From positions 16,889 through 80,888 of the forward strand of contig CADCDK010000008.1 in the NCBI GenBank assembly GCA_902800185.1: a stretch of 64,000 nucleotides of DNA. The letters are read 5' to 3'. Both the position numbers and the translations under genes were made by a program. The DNA comes from an uncultured Prevotellaceae bacterium (GTDB lineage: Bacteria; Bacteroidota; Bacteroidia; Bacteroidales; Bacteroidaceae). Shown here one piece after another: positions 53,484 to 62,022 of this stretch. The notes below the pieces were generated by a model. The model saw only the letters and a list, made by a program, of their open reading frames with translations, searched no databases and had not been told where the DNA came from. Position 1 is the first letter of the stretch, and each line of letters starts with the position of its first letter.

Positions 53484-53942
53484 ATGAGTATTTATGTAAC
53501 AGAAATGATCGTTAAGATCTTTTTTCTCTCCGGTGTTATTGCCCTCCCCATTTTGATCGTGTGGCTGAATAACCGTAAAAGAATCAACGAGACGAACCAA
53601 CGCACACAGATTGTATTGGCCGCCATTGAGAAGAACGCAGAGACGGACGTTGAGGATTTGCTCAAGAAGATGGCACCGCAAAAGAAGCTGCTGAAAGAAA
53701 AACTGCTCAGCAAACTACTCTGGGGAGGAATCATCTCGCTTGTAGGTTTAAGTTGTATTGCCGTCGGTCTCTACCTCGACATCAAAGGCATAGGTTCAGC
53801 AAAGGACCATGCCATGCAATACTGGTTGGGAGGTAGCATCCTTGCCGTAGGCATCGCCTTCCTCGTCACCTACGCTGTTGGCAAGAAGATGTTAGCCAAG
53901 GAGATTGCGGCAGAGGAAAAGAAAATGACCACACAGGCATAA
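53484..53942 (+). CDS. DUF6249-like membrane protein upstream of an ECF sigma factor
   Basis: 152 residues from ATG 53484 (MSIYVTEMIVKIFFLSGVIALPILIVWL). One N-terminal helix, a charged cytoplasmic segment (NRKRINETNQRTQIVLAAIEKNAETDVEDLLKKMAPQKKLLKEKLLSKLL) and two further helices. The layout matches DUF6249, commonly found next to ECF sigma factors in Bacteroidales. Only 3 nt separate it from the sigma gene. It may be a regulator or target of that sigma factor; the role is not known. The 167-nt gap before it holds nothing clear. Confidence 0.7.
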   Translation: MSIYVTEMIVKIFFLSGVIALPILIVWLNNRKRINETNQRTQIVLAAIEKNAETDVEDLLKKMAPQKKLLKEKLLSKLLWGGIISLVGLSCIAVGLYLDIKGIGSAKDHAMQYWLGGSILAVGIAFLVTYAVGKKMLAKEIAAEEKKMTTQA

Positions 53943-53945
53943 CCC

Positions 53946-54422
53946 GTGACACGTGAAGATTTCATAACGCAAGTAGAGCGCGAGCAGGAGTCTCTCAGAG
54001 GTTTCTTGCTCGCCCTCTGTTGCGGCAACAAGAGCGATGCCGATGACCTGGCGCAAGATGCGCTGGTCAAGGCCTACCTCTCGTCGGCTGGTTATCAGGA
54101 ACAGGGGAAGTTCCGTTCATGGCTCTTCAAGATAGCTCACAACACATTCCTCAACCACAAGGCGAGTATGCGTACTACGGAAAACATCGATGAGGCTCGC
54201 ACGCTCATCAGCAATACCACAGCCGACAACACCTTTGAGCACCAGGAACTCTATCTCGCTCTGCGCACACTTCCGCCCAAGGAACGCTCTGCTATCACGC
54301 TCTTCTACCTGAGCGGATATAATATCAAAGAAATTGCAACCATTACGGAAACCTCTGAGGACGCTGTCAAGAAGCAACTATCACGGGGACGCGACAAACT
54401 AAAAGAAAGATTACAGTTATGA
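53946..54422 (+). CDS. ECF-type RNA polymerase sigma factor
   Basis: 158 residues, GTG start at 53946. Region 2 (GNKSDADDLAQDALVKAYLSSAGYQEQGKFRSWLFKIAHNTFLNHK) and region 4 (LRTLPPKERSAITLFYLSGYNIKEIATITETSEDAVKKQLSRGRDKLKERL) are complete. It should direct transcription of a small regulon in response to an envelope signal. The two flanking membrane proteins form an operon with it by spacing (3 nt) and overlap (4 nt), and the downstream one is a candidate anti-sigma factor. Confidence 0.92.
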   Translation: MTREDFITQVEREQESLRGFLLALCCGNKSDADDLAQDALVKAYLSSAGYQEQGKFRSWLFKIAHNTFLNHKASMRTTENIDEARTLISNTTADNTFEHQELYLALRTLPPKERSAITLFYLSGYNIKEIATITETSEDAVKKQLSRGRDKLKERLQL

Positions 54423-54823
54423 CAAAAGATAAAGCCATTGAGGAACTCTTCCTCGCACAGACACCGCATTTCGACGACAACGCCGACTTCATGGCCAGAC
54501 TCACCAAGCGTCTGGATGCTGTGGAATATATCAAGCAGCATCAGGAAGCAACCATCCGTCGCTATAAGATGGCTACAGTCGCAGCATTTGTCGTAGGCAT
54601 CATCAGCGGTGCCATCTGTATTGCTTTTGTGCTTTCGATGCCTGCCAATGTCCCCTTGTTCACTATTAAAGTGCATAGCAACATCCTGCTATGGCTATTG
54701 GAAAATTCTCGCTTCATCGCGACTGCAGTCCTCGGACTGCTGATGAGTTTCGGACTCGCCAGTGTCATCAGCAATATCCAGGACCTCATGTTGATGAGGA
54801 GGAAACAGATGGTATGTCCATGA
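54419..54823 (+). CDS. Two-helix membrane protein, candidate anti-sigma partner
   Basis: 134 residues. A cytoplasmic N-terminal segment of about 50 residues (AIEELFLAQTPHFDDNADFMARLTKRLDAVEYIKQHQEATIRRYK) is followed by two transmembrane helices and a short basic end. No zinc-binding anti-sigma motif is present. It overlaps the ECF sigma gene by 4 nt, the usual position of an anti-sigma factor. Its last 38 nt overlap the end of the convergent trmO gene. Confidence 0.6.
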   Translation: MTKDKAIEELFLAQTPHFDDNADFMARLTKRLDAVEYIKQHQEATIRRYKMATVAAFVVGIISGAICIAFVLSMPANVPLFTIKVHSNILLWLLENSRFIATAVLGLLMSFGLASVISNIQDLMLMRRKQMVCP

Positions 54824-55478
54824 CGGTGAGCACCCCGTCGGAGACGGTGAAGTGGATGTCGTGTCCACAGAAAGGCATGCCATAGACTTTAGTGGCATCG
54901 TTCTGGTAGTGTGGGCGGGGATCGAGCTCCAAGGTGTGGCGAAGGGCAGCAAGCTGTTCGGCAGAGAAGAGCGCTGTCACGCTGTCGGGAATCTCCACCC
55001 GCAACTTTTCCCATGTGCGGCGGTCAACGAAGCCGCTTCGTGCTTCGGGATGGCTGTCTGCATAGACCACATAGGGCTTGATGTCGTAGATGGGTGTTCC
55101 GTCCATCAGGTCAGCACCGAGTACGTGAATCACCGGACCTTGAGGGGTGCTTAGTTCTATGCGGTCGAGGCGCACGGAAGAAAGTCCCAGGGGATTGGGA
55201 CGGAAGGGTGAGCGTGTGGCAAACACCCCTACCCGCTCGTTGCCTCCCAACACGGGGGGACGCACCACAGGACTGGTGGCACGATGGGGATTGGCTGAGA
55301 ACTCCCACAGCAACCAGAGATAGTCGAACTCCTCCAGTCCGCGAATATAATCAGCTTGGCGATATTGCGGCAGGAAGACAATCTCTCCCCGCAGTTCTTC
55401 TACCAGCCCGCTCTGTTTCGGAATGCCGAACTTCGAGGGGAACGGGGAACGGAATGTTGCTATGGGATGAAGGAGCAT
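54786..55478 (-). CDS. trmO: tRNA (N6-threonylcarbamoyladenosine(37)-N6)-methyltransferase
   Basis: 230 residues. The TrmO (YaeB/TsaA) fold is seen in FPSKFGIPKQSGLVEELRGEIVF and RSPFRPNPLGLSSVRL, with LGADLMDGTPIYDIKPYV later. It methylates t6A37 in tRNA-Thr (GGU). Its C-terminal tail (SVSSSST) overlaps the convergent membrane-protein gene by 38 nt. The ATG at 55478-55476 directly abuts a heptamer array. Confidence 0.93.
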   Translation of the reverse strand: MLLHPIATFRSPFPSKFGIPKQSGLVEELRGEIVFLPQYRQADYIRGLEEFDYLWLLWEFSANPHRATSPVVRPPVLGGNERVGVFATRSPFRPNPLGLSSVRLDRIELSTPQGPVIHVLGADLMDGTPIYDIKPYVVYADSHPEARSGFVDRRTWEKLRVEIPDSVTALFSAEQLAALRHTLELDPRPHYQNDATKVYGMPFCGHDIHFTVSDGVLTVMDIPSVSSSST

Positions 55479-55578
55479 GAGAGGTGAGAGATGAGAGGTG
55501 AGAGATGAGAGGTGAGAGATGAGAGGTGAGAGATGAGAGGGTAATCAAAACTATTCACTATACACTATTCACTATACA
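55479..55578 (-). repeat. Heptamer array filling the sdaA-trmO gap
   Basis: Plus-strand units GAGAGGT and GAGAGAT alternate eight times from 55479, then GAGAGGG and TAATCAA, two extra bases, and two copies of CTATTCA-CTATACA (55551-55578). It runs exactly from the trmO start to the sdaA stop. Unlike other arrays, the purine-rich strand is opposite to the coding strand here. Confidence 0.93.
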
Positions 55579-56793
55579 TTAAATCTTTGCCAAACCTCCC
55601 TCGGATGTTTCTTTATAGAGCGACGGCAGGTCGTGACCCGTCTGCTTCATCACACGCACCACTTGGTCAAACGACACACGGTGCTTGCCATCGGAGAAAG
55701 CGGCATAGAGGTTTGAGTCCAGTGCTCGCGTGGCGGCAAAGGCATTGCGCTCGATACAGGGAATCTGTACGAGTCCGCACATCGGATCGCAAGTCATACC
55801 CAGGTGATGCTCCAGTCCCATCTCCGCCGCATATTCTATCTGTGCGGGGCTGCCGCCAAAGAGCTGACAGGCTGCTGCCGATGCCATGGCACATGCCACA
55901 CCGACCTCGCCCTGACAACCCACGTCAGCACCGGAGATGCTGGCGTTCTGCTTCACCACATTGCCAAAGATGCCTGCCGTGGCGAGGGCATGCAGGATGC
56001 GGGTATCGCTGAACTGATGCCCCCTCGACAGATGGTAGAGCACGCCCGGCAACACGCCACTCGACCCACAGGTGGGAGCGGTGACAATGGTTCCGCCAGA
56101 GGCATTCTCTTCGCTCACCGCCAAAGCGTAGGCATAGACCAGTCCGCGCGACTGTAGCGACTGTTTATAGCCCGAGGCCTTGACAAGATAGGTGGTCGCC
56201 TTGCGGGGCAGGTTCAACGGGCCAGGCAAGGCTCCCTCGCTATCGAGTCCACGCTCGACAGCAGCTTGCATGGCCTGCCACACCTCCATGAGGTAATCCC
56301 AGATATCCGACGACTCACATTCCTTCACATACTCCCAGTAGCCGCGTCCATGGTGGTTACACCAATCTAAGATATCGGTGAGTGTGGTCAGGGGATAGAT
56401 GTCGGCAGACGTGTGGGAAGCGAGAAGAGAGGTTGCTCCCTCTCCTTCCGACAAAGCACCGCCGCCCACGCTATAGACCATCCACTCCTCATTTCGGGCA
56501 TCGCCAGCCTCGGCATAAAGAGCCTTGAACTTCATGCCATTGGGATGGAAGGGAAGGAAGATGGTGGGCTCCCACAGAATCTTGACAGGGGCAACGGGAC
56601 GGAGTGCCTCAATGATGGCGACATCGGTCATGTGTCCCTTGCCTGTGGCGGCAAGACTACCATAAAGCGTCACCTCGAAGCCGATAGCTTCGGGATGACG
56701 CTCTGCAAAGAACTTGGCAGCTTTGTTGGGCCCCATCGTATGACTGCTCGATGGTCCCTTGCCAATCTTATATAACTCTTTCAGCGATTTCAT
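55579..56793 (-). CDS. sdaA: L-serine ammonia-lyase (iron-sulfur type)
   Basis: 404 residues, single-chain form. It converts L-serine to pyruvate and ammonia. GKGPSSSHTMGPNKAAKFF near 12-30 is the substrate-binding start; the cluster-binding block CDPMCGLVQIPCIERNA lies near 337, and APTCGSSGVLPG near 238. The reaction supplies pyruvate in anaerobes. It lies upstream of trmO and 42 nt downstream of rhaD on the minus strand, but has no evident link with rhamnose use. Confidence 0.95.
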   Translation of the reverse strand: MKSLKELYKIGKGPSSSHTMGPNKAAKFFAERHPEAIGFEVTLYGSLAATGKGHMTDVAIIEALRPVAPVKILWEPTIFLPFHPNGMKFKALYAEAGDARNEEWMVYSVGGGALSEGEGATSLLASHTSADIYPLTTLTDILDWCNHHGRGYWEYVKECESSDIWDYLMEVWQAMQAAVERGLDSEGALPGPLNLPRKATTYLVKASGYKQSLQSRGLVYAYALAVSEENASGGTIVTAPTCGSSGVLPGVLYHLSRGHQFSDTRILHALATAGIFGNVVKQNASISGADVGCQGEVGVACAMASAAACQLFGGSPAQIEYAAEMGLEHHLGMTCDPMCGLVQIPCIERNAFAATRALDSNLYAAFSDGKHRVSFDQVVRVMKQTGHDLPSLYKETSEGGLAKI

Positions 56794-56835
56794 ATACCTT
56801 TGTAGTTGTTCGACTGCAAAGGTAAGAAAAAGTTT

Positions 56836-57645
56836 TCAACGCGGCAAATTAAATGCGGCAGTCATTTCCTTCATCTGTTCCTGACTCATGCCTTCGGGCT
56901 CGAAGCCCATGCAACGGGCGTTGACATAGATCTTGGCACTCTTCGACAGGACATCAATCTGGTCGAAGGCATCCATCACATCCAACCCCTTGGCAAACAC
57001 GCCGTGCTTCTCCCACAGAACCACATCGTAGTCCTCAAGCTCTCTGAGCGTAGCGTCAGCCAGCTCATTGGAACCCGGCAGGGTGTAGGGAACGACACCC
57101 AGTCCTAACGGACAGAAGGCCTTGGTCTCGGGAATCATAGACCACAGGATGTTCGTCAGCACGTCCTTGCCCAAGAAGGCACGGTTGTGGCTCATGGCTA
57201 CAAGTTCTATCGGGTGGGTGTGGACAGTGGCCTTATAGGGCGACCCCGTCTCTATGAGGTGGGCATGCACAGTGAGGTGCGAGGGGAGCTCACTGGTTGG
57301 CATCACCGCTTCGTCGGCAATGATGACATACGAGGCACAGTCGTCGAGGATACGGATGACCGAGCCGTTCTGCATGGGCCAGCGTGCCAAGTCGCGCATG
57401 CGCTTCCCCGTACCCTTGCAATAGAAATAGCAACCCTTCAGGGCGGGCAGTGTCACCCCAATCTGTTTAACTTCGCTGATGGCGGGCAACTGTCGAATCT
57501 CGTCATCCACCAAATGGCTCACGTTGACGGTGATGTTCCCGCCATTGCGCTCTGCCCAACCATTCTGCCAAAGGTAGCCCGCTACCTCAGCAATCTTCTC
57601 CACCTCGGCTTTCAGCACGGGGCGATTATCCAATATACTTTTCAT
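56836..57645 (-). CDS. rhaD: Rhamnulose-1-phosphate aldolase
   Basis: 269 residues from ATG 57645 (a TTG two codons earlier is not needed). It splits L-rhamnulose-1-phosphate into dihydroxyacetone phosphate and L-lactaldehyde. Class II aldolase features: GWAERNGGNITVNVS near 30-44, the zinc His pair in TVHTHPIELVAMSHN near 138-152, and WEKHGVFAKG near 209. The ATG abuts a 240-nt heptamer array that fills the gap to the permease gene upstream. Confidence 0.94.
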   Translation of the reverse strand: MKSILDNRPVLKAEVEKIAEVAGYLWQNGWAERNGGNITVNVSHLVDDEIRQLPAISEVKQIGVTLPALKGCYFYCKGTGKRMRDLARWPMQNGSVIRILDDCASYVIIADEAVMPTSELPSHLTVHAHLIETGSPYKATVHTHPIELVAMSHNRAFLGKDVLTNILWSMIPETKAFCPLGLGVVPYTLPGSNELADATLRELEDYDVVLWEKHGVFAKGLDVMDAFDQIDVLSKSAKIYVNARCMGFEPEGMSQEQMKEMTAAFNLPR

Positions 57646-57885
57646 TCTCAACTCTTAAATCTTAACTCAAAATTCTCAATTCAAAACTCAAAATTCTCAA
57701 CTCTTCCCTCTTCCTTCTTCCCTCTTACCTCTTACCTCTTCCTTCTTCCCTCTTCCTTCTTCCCTCTTACCTCTTACCTCTTCCTTCTTCCCTCTTCCTT
57801 CTTCCCTCTTCCCTCTTCCCTCTTACCTCTTCCCTCTTCCCTCTTCCCTCTTCCTTCTTCCCTCTTCCTTCTTCCCTCTTCCTTC
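57646..57885 (-). repeat. 240-nt hybrid heptamer array between the MFS permease and rhaD
   Basis: Continuous 7-nt phase from the rhaD ATG to the stop codon of the permease. The first eight units (57646-57701) are TCTCAAC/TCAAAAT/TCTTAAC types, and the rest are TCTTCCC/TCTTCCT/TCTTACC types (plus strand). The two unit families thus meet in one array without loss of phase. The permease stop TAA (57888-57886) continues the pattern. Confidence 0.95.
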
Positions 57886-59217
57886 TTACCTCTCCATCTC
57901 CCCATACCGTTCCTTGGTAATCTCCGCCAGCGACTTACCGCGCGTGTTGGGACTGCCAATGAAACCGACAATCAGAGAGATGAGGAGCAGTGCAACCATG
58001 CAATAGGCAGCAAGGGTGAAGCCCTCGCCATTGTCGCCATAGATAAAGGTGAACACCAGTCCCCACACAGCCGACAGTCCACGCACGATGAAGAACATCA
58101 GTCCTTGTGCGCCGGCGCGGAACTTGGCAGGGAACAGCTCTGATCCCCACAGTGCATAGAAAATCTGCACAGAGCTACCATTGTTGATTCCCCAAAGGAT
58201 GGTGAAGATCCAGATGCCCGCAATACTGGTGACATGGCCGCCAATGACAAGAATCCATGCTGTCAGGGCCGCTGCCAGTCCGAAGACATAGAACAACCGG
58301 TGAGCCACCTTGTCAACAAGGAAGGAGATGATGAATGTGGTGACAACGACAAAGACCCAGCTGACACAACTCAACATGTTTGCCGTCTCGTTGCTCAGGC
58401 CGCCTGCCGTCTCATAGACATGGGGCATGAAGAAACCCATGACCGATGCCACGAGGTTCCAGGTGAGGTAGATGGTGGCGAGGAAAAGAACGGACTTGAC
58501 AGCCACACGGTTCGTGAACAGCGTCTTGATGTTGTCAACGATACCGCTTTCCTTCTGCTTCTTGGTCTCGAACTCGGCACTTTCCTGTAGCTGACGCTGG
58601 AGGTTCCAGGCGATGAAGGCCACAACAAAGAGGGTGAAGAAGACCACACGCGACGAGAACACCTGGATAGCCTCCTGAGCAGCATCAGCACCGATGACAG
58701 CGTGAGCCAGCGACTCAACGGGAGCATAGAGATAACCACCCGGGGCGAAGAGCATGCCGAAGAAGAGGATCAGCATGGGACCGATGCCCCACGACATCTG
58801 CGAGATGCAGATGTTACGTCCGCGATTGTGAACCTCTGACGACTCTGAGATATAGGTCCACGAGGCTGGTACGCCGATGCCTACGGAGATACCTGTGACG
58901 AGGAATCCGCAAAGCAGCATGGGATAGCTGAAGGAGAGCATGACGATGAGCACACCGAGCATATAGACCAGCAGGTTGTAGGTGAAGATAAACTTCCGCC
59001 CAAACTTGTCAGCCAGGAAGCCACCGATGATGGCACCGATGGCAGCACCCATGGCGTTGGCACTGAGGGCGTTGAGCCATCCGAGGTGCATCTCCGACAA
59101 TCCGAGGTAGTTCTGCCACAGCGTGATGCCGCTGGAACCGGCAACGATGGCACCCGCGTCAAGATAATTATTCAGAGACACCGCGAGGGTGCTCTTCAGG
59201 GAAGAATTCTTTGCCAT
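57886..59217 (-). CDS. MFS sugar permease of the rhamnose operon
   Basis: 443 residues, 12 transmembrane helices. The sugar-porter type signatures are visible: GWLNALSANAMGAAIGAIIGGFLADKFGRKFIF in the first half (G-x3-D-x2-GR-x2) and a second-half GINNGSSVQIFYALWGSELFPAKFRAGAQG. Its place between rhaA and rhaD makes it the probable L-rhamnose importer, although it is not of the RhaT family usual in rha operons. The final ER and stop are continuous with the heptamer array. Confidence 0.85.
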   Translation of the reverse strand: MAKNSSLKSTLAVSLNNYLDAGAIVAGSSGITLWQNYLGLSEMHLGWLNALSANAMGAAIGAIIGGFLADKFGRKFIFTYNLLVYMLGVLIVMLSFSYPMLLCGFLVTGISVGIGVPASWTYISESSEVHNRGRNICISQMSWGIGPMLILFFGMLFAPGGYLYAPVESLAHAVIGADAAQEAIQVFSSRVVFFTLFVVAFIAWNLQRQLQESAEFETKKQKESGIVDNIKTLFTNRVAVKSVLFLATIYLTWNLVASVMGFFMPHVYETAGGLSNETANMLSCVSWVFVVVTTFIISFLVDKVAHRLFYVFGLAAALTAWILVIGGHVTSIAGIWIFTILWGINNGSSVQIFYALWGSELFPAKFRAGAQGLMFFIVRGLSAVWGLVFTFIYGDNGEGFTLAAYCMVALLLISLIVGFIGSPNTRGKSLAEITKERYGEMER

Positions 59218-59257
59218 TTTCTTTTTTTGTTATGACATTATTTCGTTATGACGACAA

Positions 59258-60508
59258 TTAGCGTTTGCTGGTGACGTCGCGCTCATACTGCTGGATGCAG
59301 GGGATATACTCCTCGCCTACAGGTACGTTGTTCTTCAGGTTGAAGTAATCGAACACAGCACCGAAAGGCATCGACTTGGCTTCCTCCAAGAGGGCCAGGC
59401 GCTCGAAGAACTGTCCGTTGTCCTCATACTCACGAAGCTGCTGCTTCGGTTCGAGCAATGCCTGCAGGATGCACTTCTGTGTGGCACGTGTACCGACGAT
59501 ATAGGCACCGATGCGGTTGATGCTGGCATCGAAATAATCGAGGCCCACATGCGCACGGTCGAGGGCATCGCTACGCACTAATTCCTTGAAAAGGTCGAGT
59601 GTCTGGTCGTTCATGATAGTCACATGGTCGGAGTCCCAACGCACGGGACGAGAGACGTGGAGCATCAACTCAGGCACGTACATCAAGAGGGTCGAGACAA
59701 AGTCGGAGACATTCTCCGTCTGCTCATAGTGACCCGTGTCGAGGGTGTACATCTGCTTGCGGGTTGCACAGTAGGCGGTGTAGAAGTCATGTGAGCCGAC
59801 GGTGTAGCTCTCCAGGCCGATACCGAACAACTTGGCCTCGAAGCAGTTCTTCACGCCATCGAGCTTCTCTTCCATGATCTCATCGAGCGAAGCTGCGAGA
59901 ATCTCACGATACTTCTTACGCTGTACGGGCACATCCTTTGAGCCGTCGTGTACCCAGATGTTCATGATACAAGGATCGTTCTGCGCCTTACCCATGGCAT
60001 CGGCAATGCGGCGGCAACGCTTGGTGTGCTCAATCCAGAAGTCACGGATGCCCTTGTCGGGATTGGAAAGCGTGAGACTTCCACTCTTGGGATGAGAGAA
60101 AGAAGAAGAGTTGAAGTCCAACTTCATCTTGTTCTCCTGAGCCCACTGAATCCAGCTCTCGAAGTGTTTCAATTCACACTGGTCACGGTCAACGAACTTG
60201 CCTCCGAAGTCGCCATAGATCTCATGGAGATTCAAGCGGTGGTTACCGGCAATGAGGGTTTTCACAAACTCAATGTCCTGACGCACCTCATCAATGTTAC
60301 GAGCACGACCGGGATAGTTACCCGTAGTCTGAATGCCGCCACTGAGTGCATCGTTGCGCTCGAAGCCGACAACATCGTCCGTCTGCCAGCAGTGCAGTGA
60401 GATTTGCTGTTTCTCCAACTCGGCAATCGCCTTGTCTGTGTCAACGCCTATGGCTGCATAGCGCTCTTTCGCTACGGCATAGGCTTTCTCAATTAATTCT
60501 GATTTCAT
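59258..60508 (-). CDS. rhaA: L-rhamnose isomerase
   Basis: 416 residues. It converts L-rhamnose to L-rhamnulose with Mn2+. Family blocks: YPGRARNIDEVRQDIEFVKTLIAGNHRLNLHEIYGDFGGKFVDRDQCELKHFESWI, KMLDFNSSSFSHPKSGSLTLSNPD-like segment near 135-155, and NIWVHDGSKDVP. Length is normal. It follows rhaB by 5 nt and precedes the permease by 40 nt. Confidence 0.96.
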   Translation of the reverse strand: MKSELIEKAYAVAKERYAAIGVDTDKAIAELEKQQISLHCWQTDDVVGFERNDALSGGIQTTGNYPGRARNIDEVRQDIEFVKTLIAGNHRLNLHEIYGDFGGKFVDRDQCELKHFESWIQWAQENKMKLDFNSSSFSHPKSGSLTLSNPDKGIRDFWIEHTKRCRRIADAMGKAQNDPCIMNIWVHDGSKDVPVQRKKYREILAASLDEIMEEKLDGVKNCFEAKLFGIGLESYTVGSHDFYTAYCATRKQMYTLDTGHYEQTENVSDFVSTLLMYVPELMLHVSRPVRWDSDHVTIMNDQTLDLFKELVRSDALDRAHVGLDYFDASINRIGAYIVGTRATQKCILQALLEPKQQLREYEDNGQFFERLALLEEAKSMPFGAVFDYFNLKNNVPVGEEYIPCIQQYERDVTSKR

Positions 60509-60513
60509 AATTC

Positions 60514-61998
60514 CTATTTTACGTTTTTAAGATATTGACTAAATGCTTCATTCCATTGTTCCTGATCCTGGGGATGGAAGGCTTTGAGTTCGATGCTGTT
60601 GGCAATGATCTGGCGCATCTGCCAGATGTCGGAAACCTCCCTCGCAGCCTTTGCCTGCATCATGATATTGCCAATGGCAGTACCCTCCTGCGGCCCTGCC
60701 AACACCTCTACGCCGAGCGAGTTGGCAGTAAACTGGTTGAGGTAGGCATTGAGGGAACCACCGCCAATGATGTGCAGCACCTCGATGGGGAACGGCGCAA
60801 ACTCTTTCAGCCACTCGAAGACCTGACGATAGCGCAAAGCCAACGAATCGAAGATGCAACGGCACACCTGTGCGCGAGTCTCGGGCACCGGCTGACTGGT
60901 GAGGCGGCAGTATTCCTTGATGGCTTCGTTCATGTTCGTGGGATTGACAAACATCGCATCGTCGGGAGCGATGAGCGAGCGGAAAGGCTTTTCCTTCATG
61001 GCACCCGCCTGTAGCACCGCATGTGCAAGGTTCTCGTCACTTCCTCCGTCCTCATCCTTCCACTCCTTGCGACAACGCTCGTAGAGCCACATGCCACAGA
61101 TGTTCTTCAGGAAACGGGTCGTTCCTTCAATTCCCCCTTCGTTAGTGAAATTATAGTTGAAGCTCTGCTCATTGATGATGGCCTGCGGGGTCTCAATACC
61201 CATCAGGCTCCATGTACCACTGGAGAGATAGGCAAACTGTTCATTCTTGGCAGGAACGGCAGCCACGGCACTGCCCGTGTCGTGACCGGCGACGGCAATC
61301 ACGGGCACGGCTCCAAGTCCTGTCATGCGTTGCACCTCCTCGGTCAGCACACCGATCTGCGTACCCGGCTGCACCATTCGTCCGAACTGTTCGCGTCGCA
61401 GTCCCACGCTCTGTAGCAACCGCGGATCGAGGTCGCCCGTGCGGGGATTGAGTATCTGCGAGGTCGAGGCAATCGTGTATTCACAGACAGCCTCACCCGT
61501 GAGCATCCAACTCAATGCGTCGGGAATAAACAGAATCTTCTCCGCCTGTCGAAGGGCACTGTTGTCTGCCTCACGCATCGCATAGAGTTGGAAGAGCGAG
61601 TTGAAGTTCATGAACTGAATACCCGTGATGGCATAGACCTCAGTCCTGGAGCTCACCTTCTCAAAGTACTCCTCCATCTTACCGAAGGTATGCGGATCAC
61701 GGTAGGCAAAAGGATTCCGCAAGATGGCATTGTCGTCACCAATGCAGACAAAATCTACTCCCCACGTATCGATACCGATACTCTTGATGTTGATCTGTCG
61801 CCGGGCAACGAGCTTCAGTCCGCGTATCACCTCGTTATAAAGGGCAAAGATGTCCCAATAGAAATGACCGCCCGTCTGGATGATGGGATTGTCGAAACGG
61901 GTAAGCTCTTCCTGTTTCAGTTTTCCGTTATCGATGGTTCCAATAATGGTGCGACCGCTGGTGGCACCGAGATCTACTGCAAAATAATTGGTTGGCAT
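60514..61998 (-). CDS. rhaB: Rhamnulokinase
   Basis: 494 residues, FGGY-family kinase. It phosphorylates L-rhamnulose at C1 with ATP. FAVDLGATSGRTIIG (6-20) is the phosphate-1 motif; SIGIDTWGVDFVCIG near 72-86 is the sugar-binding region; VAGHDTGSAVAAVP and IIGGGSLNAYLNQF are the later ATP-site blocks. The gap to the GH28 gene is 24 nt and contains short 9-nt echoes (GAATTAAAG). Confidence 0.95.
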   Translation of the reverse strand: MPTNYFAVDLGATSGRTIIGTIDNGKLKQEELTRFDNPIIQTGGHFYWDIFALYNEVIRGLKLVARRQINIKSIGIDTWGVDFVCIGDDNAILRNPFAYRDPHTFGKMEEYFEKVSSRTEVYAITGIQFMNFNSLFQLYAMREADNSALRQAEKILFIPDALSWMLTGEAVCEYTIASTSQILNPRTGDLDPRLLQSVGLRREQFGRMVQPGTQIGVLTEEVQRMTGLGAVPVIAVAGHDTGSAVAAVPAKNEQFAYLSSGTWSLMGIETPQAIINEQSFNYNFTNEGGIEGTTRFLKNICGMWLYERCRKEWKDEDGGSDENLAHAVLQAGAMKEKPFRSLIAPDDAMFVNPTNMNEAIKEYCRLTSQPVPETRAQVCRCIFDSLALRYRQVFEWLKEFAPFPIEVLHIIGGGSLNAYLNQFTANSLGVEVLAGPQEGTAIGNIMMQAKAAREVSDIWQMRQIIANSIELKAFHPQDQEQWNEAFSQYLKNVK

Positions 61999-62022
61999 AT
62001 ATGTATAAAAGAGTTTAGGGAA

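Noticed and set aside
57187-58143. Long plus-strand open frame (318 codons) with Leu-Pro-Ser-rich repeats, and similar frames at 10122-10658 and on the minus strand at 19354-19735
   Set aside because: Their repetitive part is translation of the heptamer arrays, and the rest is antisense to rhaD, the MFS gene, xseA or the phosphoesterase. Units without TAA leave all frames open by chance.
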